Assembly (NCBI RefSeq): GCF_023091745.1
Contig: NC_068926.1
Location: 63,796,001 to 63,860,000 of the forward strand
Origin: Budorcas taxicolor
Lineage: Eukaryota > Chordata > Mammalia > Artiodactyla > Bovidae
Length of the DNA stretch: 64,000 nucleotides
Direction: 5' to 3'
The notes beneath the pieces were generated by a model that worked only from the letters and a program-made list of their open reading frames with translations, was not told where the DNA came from and made no database searches. Shown piece by piece: positions 62,641 to 64,000 of the stretch (position 1 is the first letter of the stretch; every line of letters starts with the position of its first letter). The position numbers and the translations under genes are program-made.

Positions 62641-62984
62641 GATGACTTCTGAGGTCCGGCGTCTGTCCTCGGCATCAACAACCACAATAACAAATTTTTT
62701 TCACCCAGCACTAGTCTGTTTATAATGGCCTATTGCCTCTTTTTATCTCGGTAGCTCCGGAAATAAAAAGGCCACGGAAAAACGTCCCCTGGAGCCCAAA
62801 AGCCAGCCCCCAGCACCTGCAACCCCGACCAGGCGAAGCAGGGACCCGGCCCTAGGGCTAACTCCCTCCCAGACCCCGATCTCACCACCCGGACAACCCA
62901 CAACCCTGTTCCCACTCGCTACCCACAGGCCGTAGACCTTTATCCGCTCGAGGCCCCGGCGCTCGGGATCAGGGCCGCAGTTAC

Positions 62985-63060
62985 CACCGCTTCAACCCAA
63001 TACCCCCGAGCTCTGCCAGACCCGGAGGCAGCGGCCGAGGTCCGACCGCCATCTTGCCCC
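62985..63060 (-). other. UBE3B: UBE3B first exon, non-coding (approximate 5' end)
   Basis: Minus-strand sequence around aagatggcggtcgg runs to a good donor (GCGGTG|GTAACT) at 62985/62984. It has no long open frame in the UBE3B protein frame, as expected for 5' UTR. The start point is inferred from the YY1-type word and GC content, not seen. Confidence 0.55.
63045..63056 (-). promoter_or_regulatory. YY1-type motif CAAGATGGCGGT at UBE3B 5' end
   Basis: Matches the strong AAGATGGCGGC YY1 site usually found just inside transcripts of TATA-less housekeeping promoters, in the orientation of UBE3B. Confidence 0.6.
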
Positions 63061-63420
63061 GGGGTGTTCACTCTGAGAGTTCCGTCGGAAAACAACAACC
63101 AGTTCCGTAAACGACAGTTCCGAAGAGCTTCTTCGTCCGGATGGGAAAACCTCCCTGCATTTTGTTGTCATTTATGGGAGCTGGAAAAGCGGAGCATTCA
63201 GGAGAGGGATAAACGCCTGACCCAGCCGAGAAGAGACGCAACCCATTCTAGCTAGGGAGCTTGGAAGAAAAGCAGTCTCTATCTAGTATTAGTATGACGG
63301 ACCCGTTAGGAAGGTGTCCTCTGCGGGGCGGAAGTGAGGGCAGACAGCGGAAGTCCCCGCCCCGGCCCCGCCTCCGCCCGCGGCTCACGAGAGCTGGGTG
63401 TTTCCTGTCTCTTTCAGTCC
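63060..63420. promoter_or_regulatory. Head-to-head UBE3B / KCTD10 promoter
   Basis: Separates the 5' ends of UBE3B (-) and KCTD10 (+). CpG-rich, no TATA box. Contains two ETS-type sites, GCGGAAGTG (63328-63336) and GCGGAAGT (63347-63354), an adjacent Sp1-type GC block (about 63355-63380), and the YY1-type word on the UBE3B side. The same divergent order is known in human. Confidence 0.7.
63328..63354 (+). promoter_or_regulatory. Pair of ETS (GABPA/ELK-like) sites
   Basis: Two GCGGAAGT words 19 bp apart, start to start, next to a GC box. Typical of bidirectional housekeeping promoters. Confidence 0.5.
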
Positions 63421-63456
63421 GGGTTTGGAGACTCCGGCTTCCTCCGGCTTTTCATG
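63380..63456 (+). CDS. KCTD10: KCTD10 first exon; only the ATG (63454-63456) is coding
   Basis: KCTD10 is a BTB/POZ adaptor of CUL3 ubiquitin ligases (RhoB and related substrates). The call rests mainly on synteny: KCTD10 is divergent from UBE3B in mammals. The sequence cttttcATG|gtaagg puts a start codon directly against a strong donor, which would leave a one-codon coding exon followed by an exon starting with the second codon; that exon is outside the window. The 5' limit is a guess. An acceptor-like cctgtctctttcag ends at about 63417, so part of this could also be an internal exon. Confidence 0.5.
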
Positions 63457-64000
63457 GTAAGGAGGGCGTTGCCCGCCGACTAGGGGCTGCAGAGCGGCTT
63501 GAGAGAGCCGGTCAGAGGCAGAATAGAGAGGGCAGGGACCGAGATGAAGGGGTGCGACGAGGGACTGTCGCGATAGGGGAGAGGAGGTTGGGAGGTTGGA
63601 TGGGGGGCGAGGTTGGGGGTGGGGGAAGGGCTCTGGGCGGAGAATTGTGCCTCTGTTGTGGGTGGGGGGCTTGTCCCAGGCTCTTGGGGACGCGGGAAAG
63701 GGTATTTGGGCTTGGGGAGTAGATACGTGCTTGAGTAAGTTGTGGGGGTTGAGTGGTAGTGGTGAGCCGGACCACCAGTGCTGGTTAGAAATGAGAATTG
63801 GTGATTGCGAAGAGAACAAAGAGATGTCATTGAAAATGGACTTTGGGGGTGGAAAATGAGGAAAATAGGAAGGATTGTGAAAGTGGATGTGTAGGTGACG
63901 AGAGAGCGAAGTGAGATTGCTTGGAGCGGGGCGTTTGGGGTTTTTGGAAGTTGTGCTAAAGTCGCTGGGTTTCAGGGAAGTGGGCGAGGTGCGTCTGAGT
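63457..64000 (+). other. KCTD10 first intron, start
   Basis: Begins gtaaggaggg. G-rich on the plus strand (many GGG runs at 63580-63670), falling to ordinary composition by 63780. The open frames here come from base composition. Confidence 0.5.

Larger units (their letters stand above)
57681..62984. other. UBE3B 5' intron region (after the first exon)
   Basis: 5.3 kb. Contains an LTR-like stretch (59560-59950), an L1 tail with nested SINE (59985-60550), a Bov-tA (61594-61803), a possible second 5' UTR exon (58987-59089) and MIR-like pieces near 62460-62640. No coding exon seen. Confidence 0.7.

Noticed and set aside
63261..63722. 153-codon open frame across the KCTD10 promoter and intron
   Set aside because: Explained by CpG-island composition; it runs through the predicted donor and is Arg/Gly-rich.

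Overview
The window is mammalian nuclear DNA from a ruminant, most likely cattle or a close bovid. The evidence is dense Bov-tA, Bov-A2 and CHR-type tRNA-derived SINEs, a 2.2 kb BovB (RTE) LINE, ruminant-type L1 tails, and split genes with GT-AG introns. The gene order matches the known mammalian block MMAB - UBE3B - KCTD10 (human 12q24.11, cattle chromosome 17). No prokaryotic, viral or CRISPR system is present.

Layout. Positions 1-5075 (+) hold the last five exons of MMAB, the mitochondrial cob(I)alamin adenosyltransferase; its first exons lie left of the window. Positions 5076 to about 15590 are intergenic, with SINEs, MIR pieces and three AT-rich, repeat-free blocks that look like possible regulatory elements. 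Positions about 15590-63060 (-) hold UBE3B complete. I placed all 26 coding exons; they join in frame to exactly 1068 codons plus TAG, the length I know for the human protein, with the catalytic HECT cysteine at codon 1036. Around 63060-63456 lies a GC-rich, TATA-less, head-to-head promoter shared with KCTD10 (+). Only the first KCTD10 exon is here, apparently ending on its start codon.

Function. MMAB makes adenosylcobalamin for methylmalonyl-CoA mutase. UBE3B is an IQ-motif HECT ubiquitin ligase. KCTD10 is a BTB adaptor of CUL3 ubiquitin ligases. UBE3B and KCTD10 share a promoter region. MMAB and UBE3B converge tail to tail.

The most useful observation is that codon 692 of UBE3B ends exactly at the donor edge of a 120-nt exon. 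This is the site of the published synonymous cattle variant c.2076G>A, which skips 40 codons (PIRM syndrome / Ayrshire haplotype AH1). This sequence carries the normal base. Other points are two UBE3B donors with a competing GT four bases away, a perfect 110-bp tandem duplication inside the BovB, a SINE inside the probable long UBE3B 3' UTR, and a homeodomain-type inverted repeat in the intergenic region. I saw nothing that amounts to an undescribed biological system.
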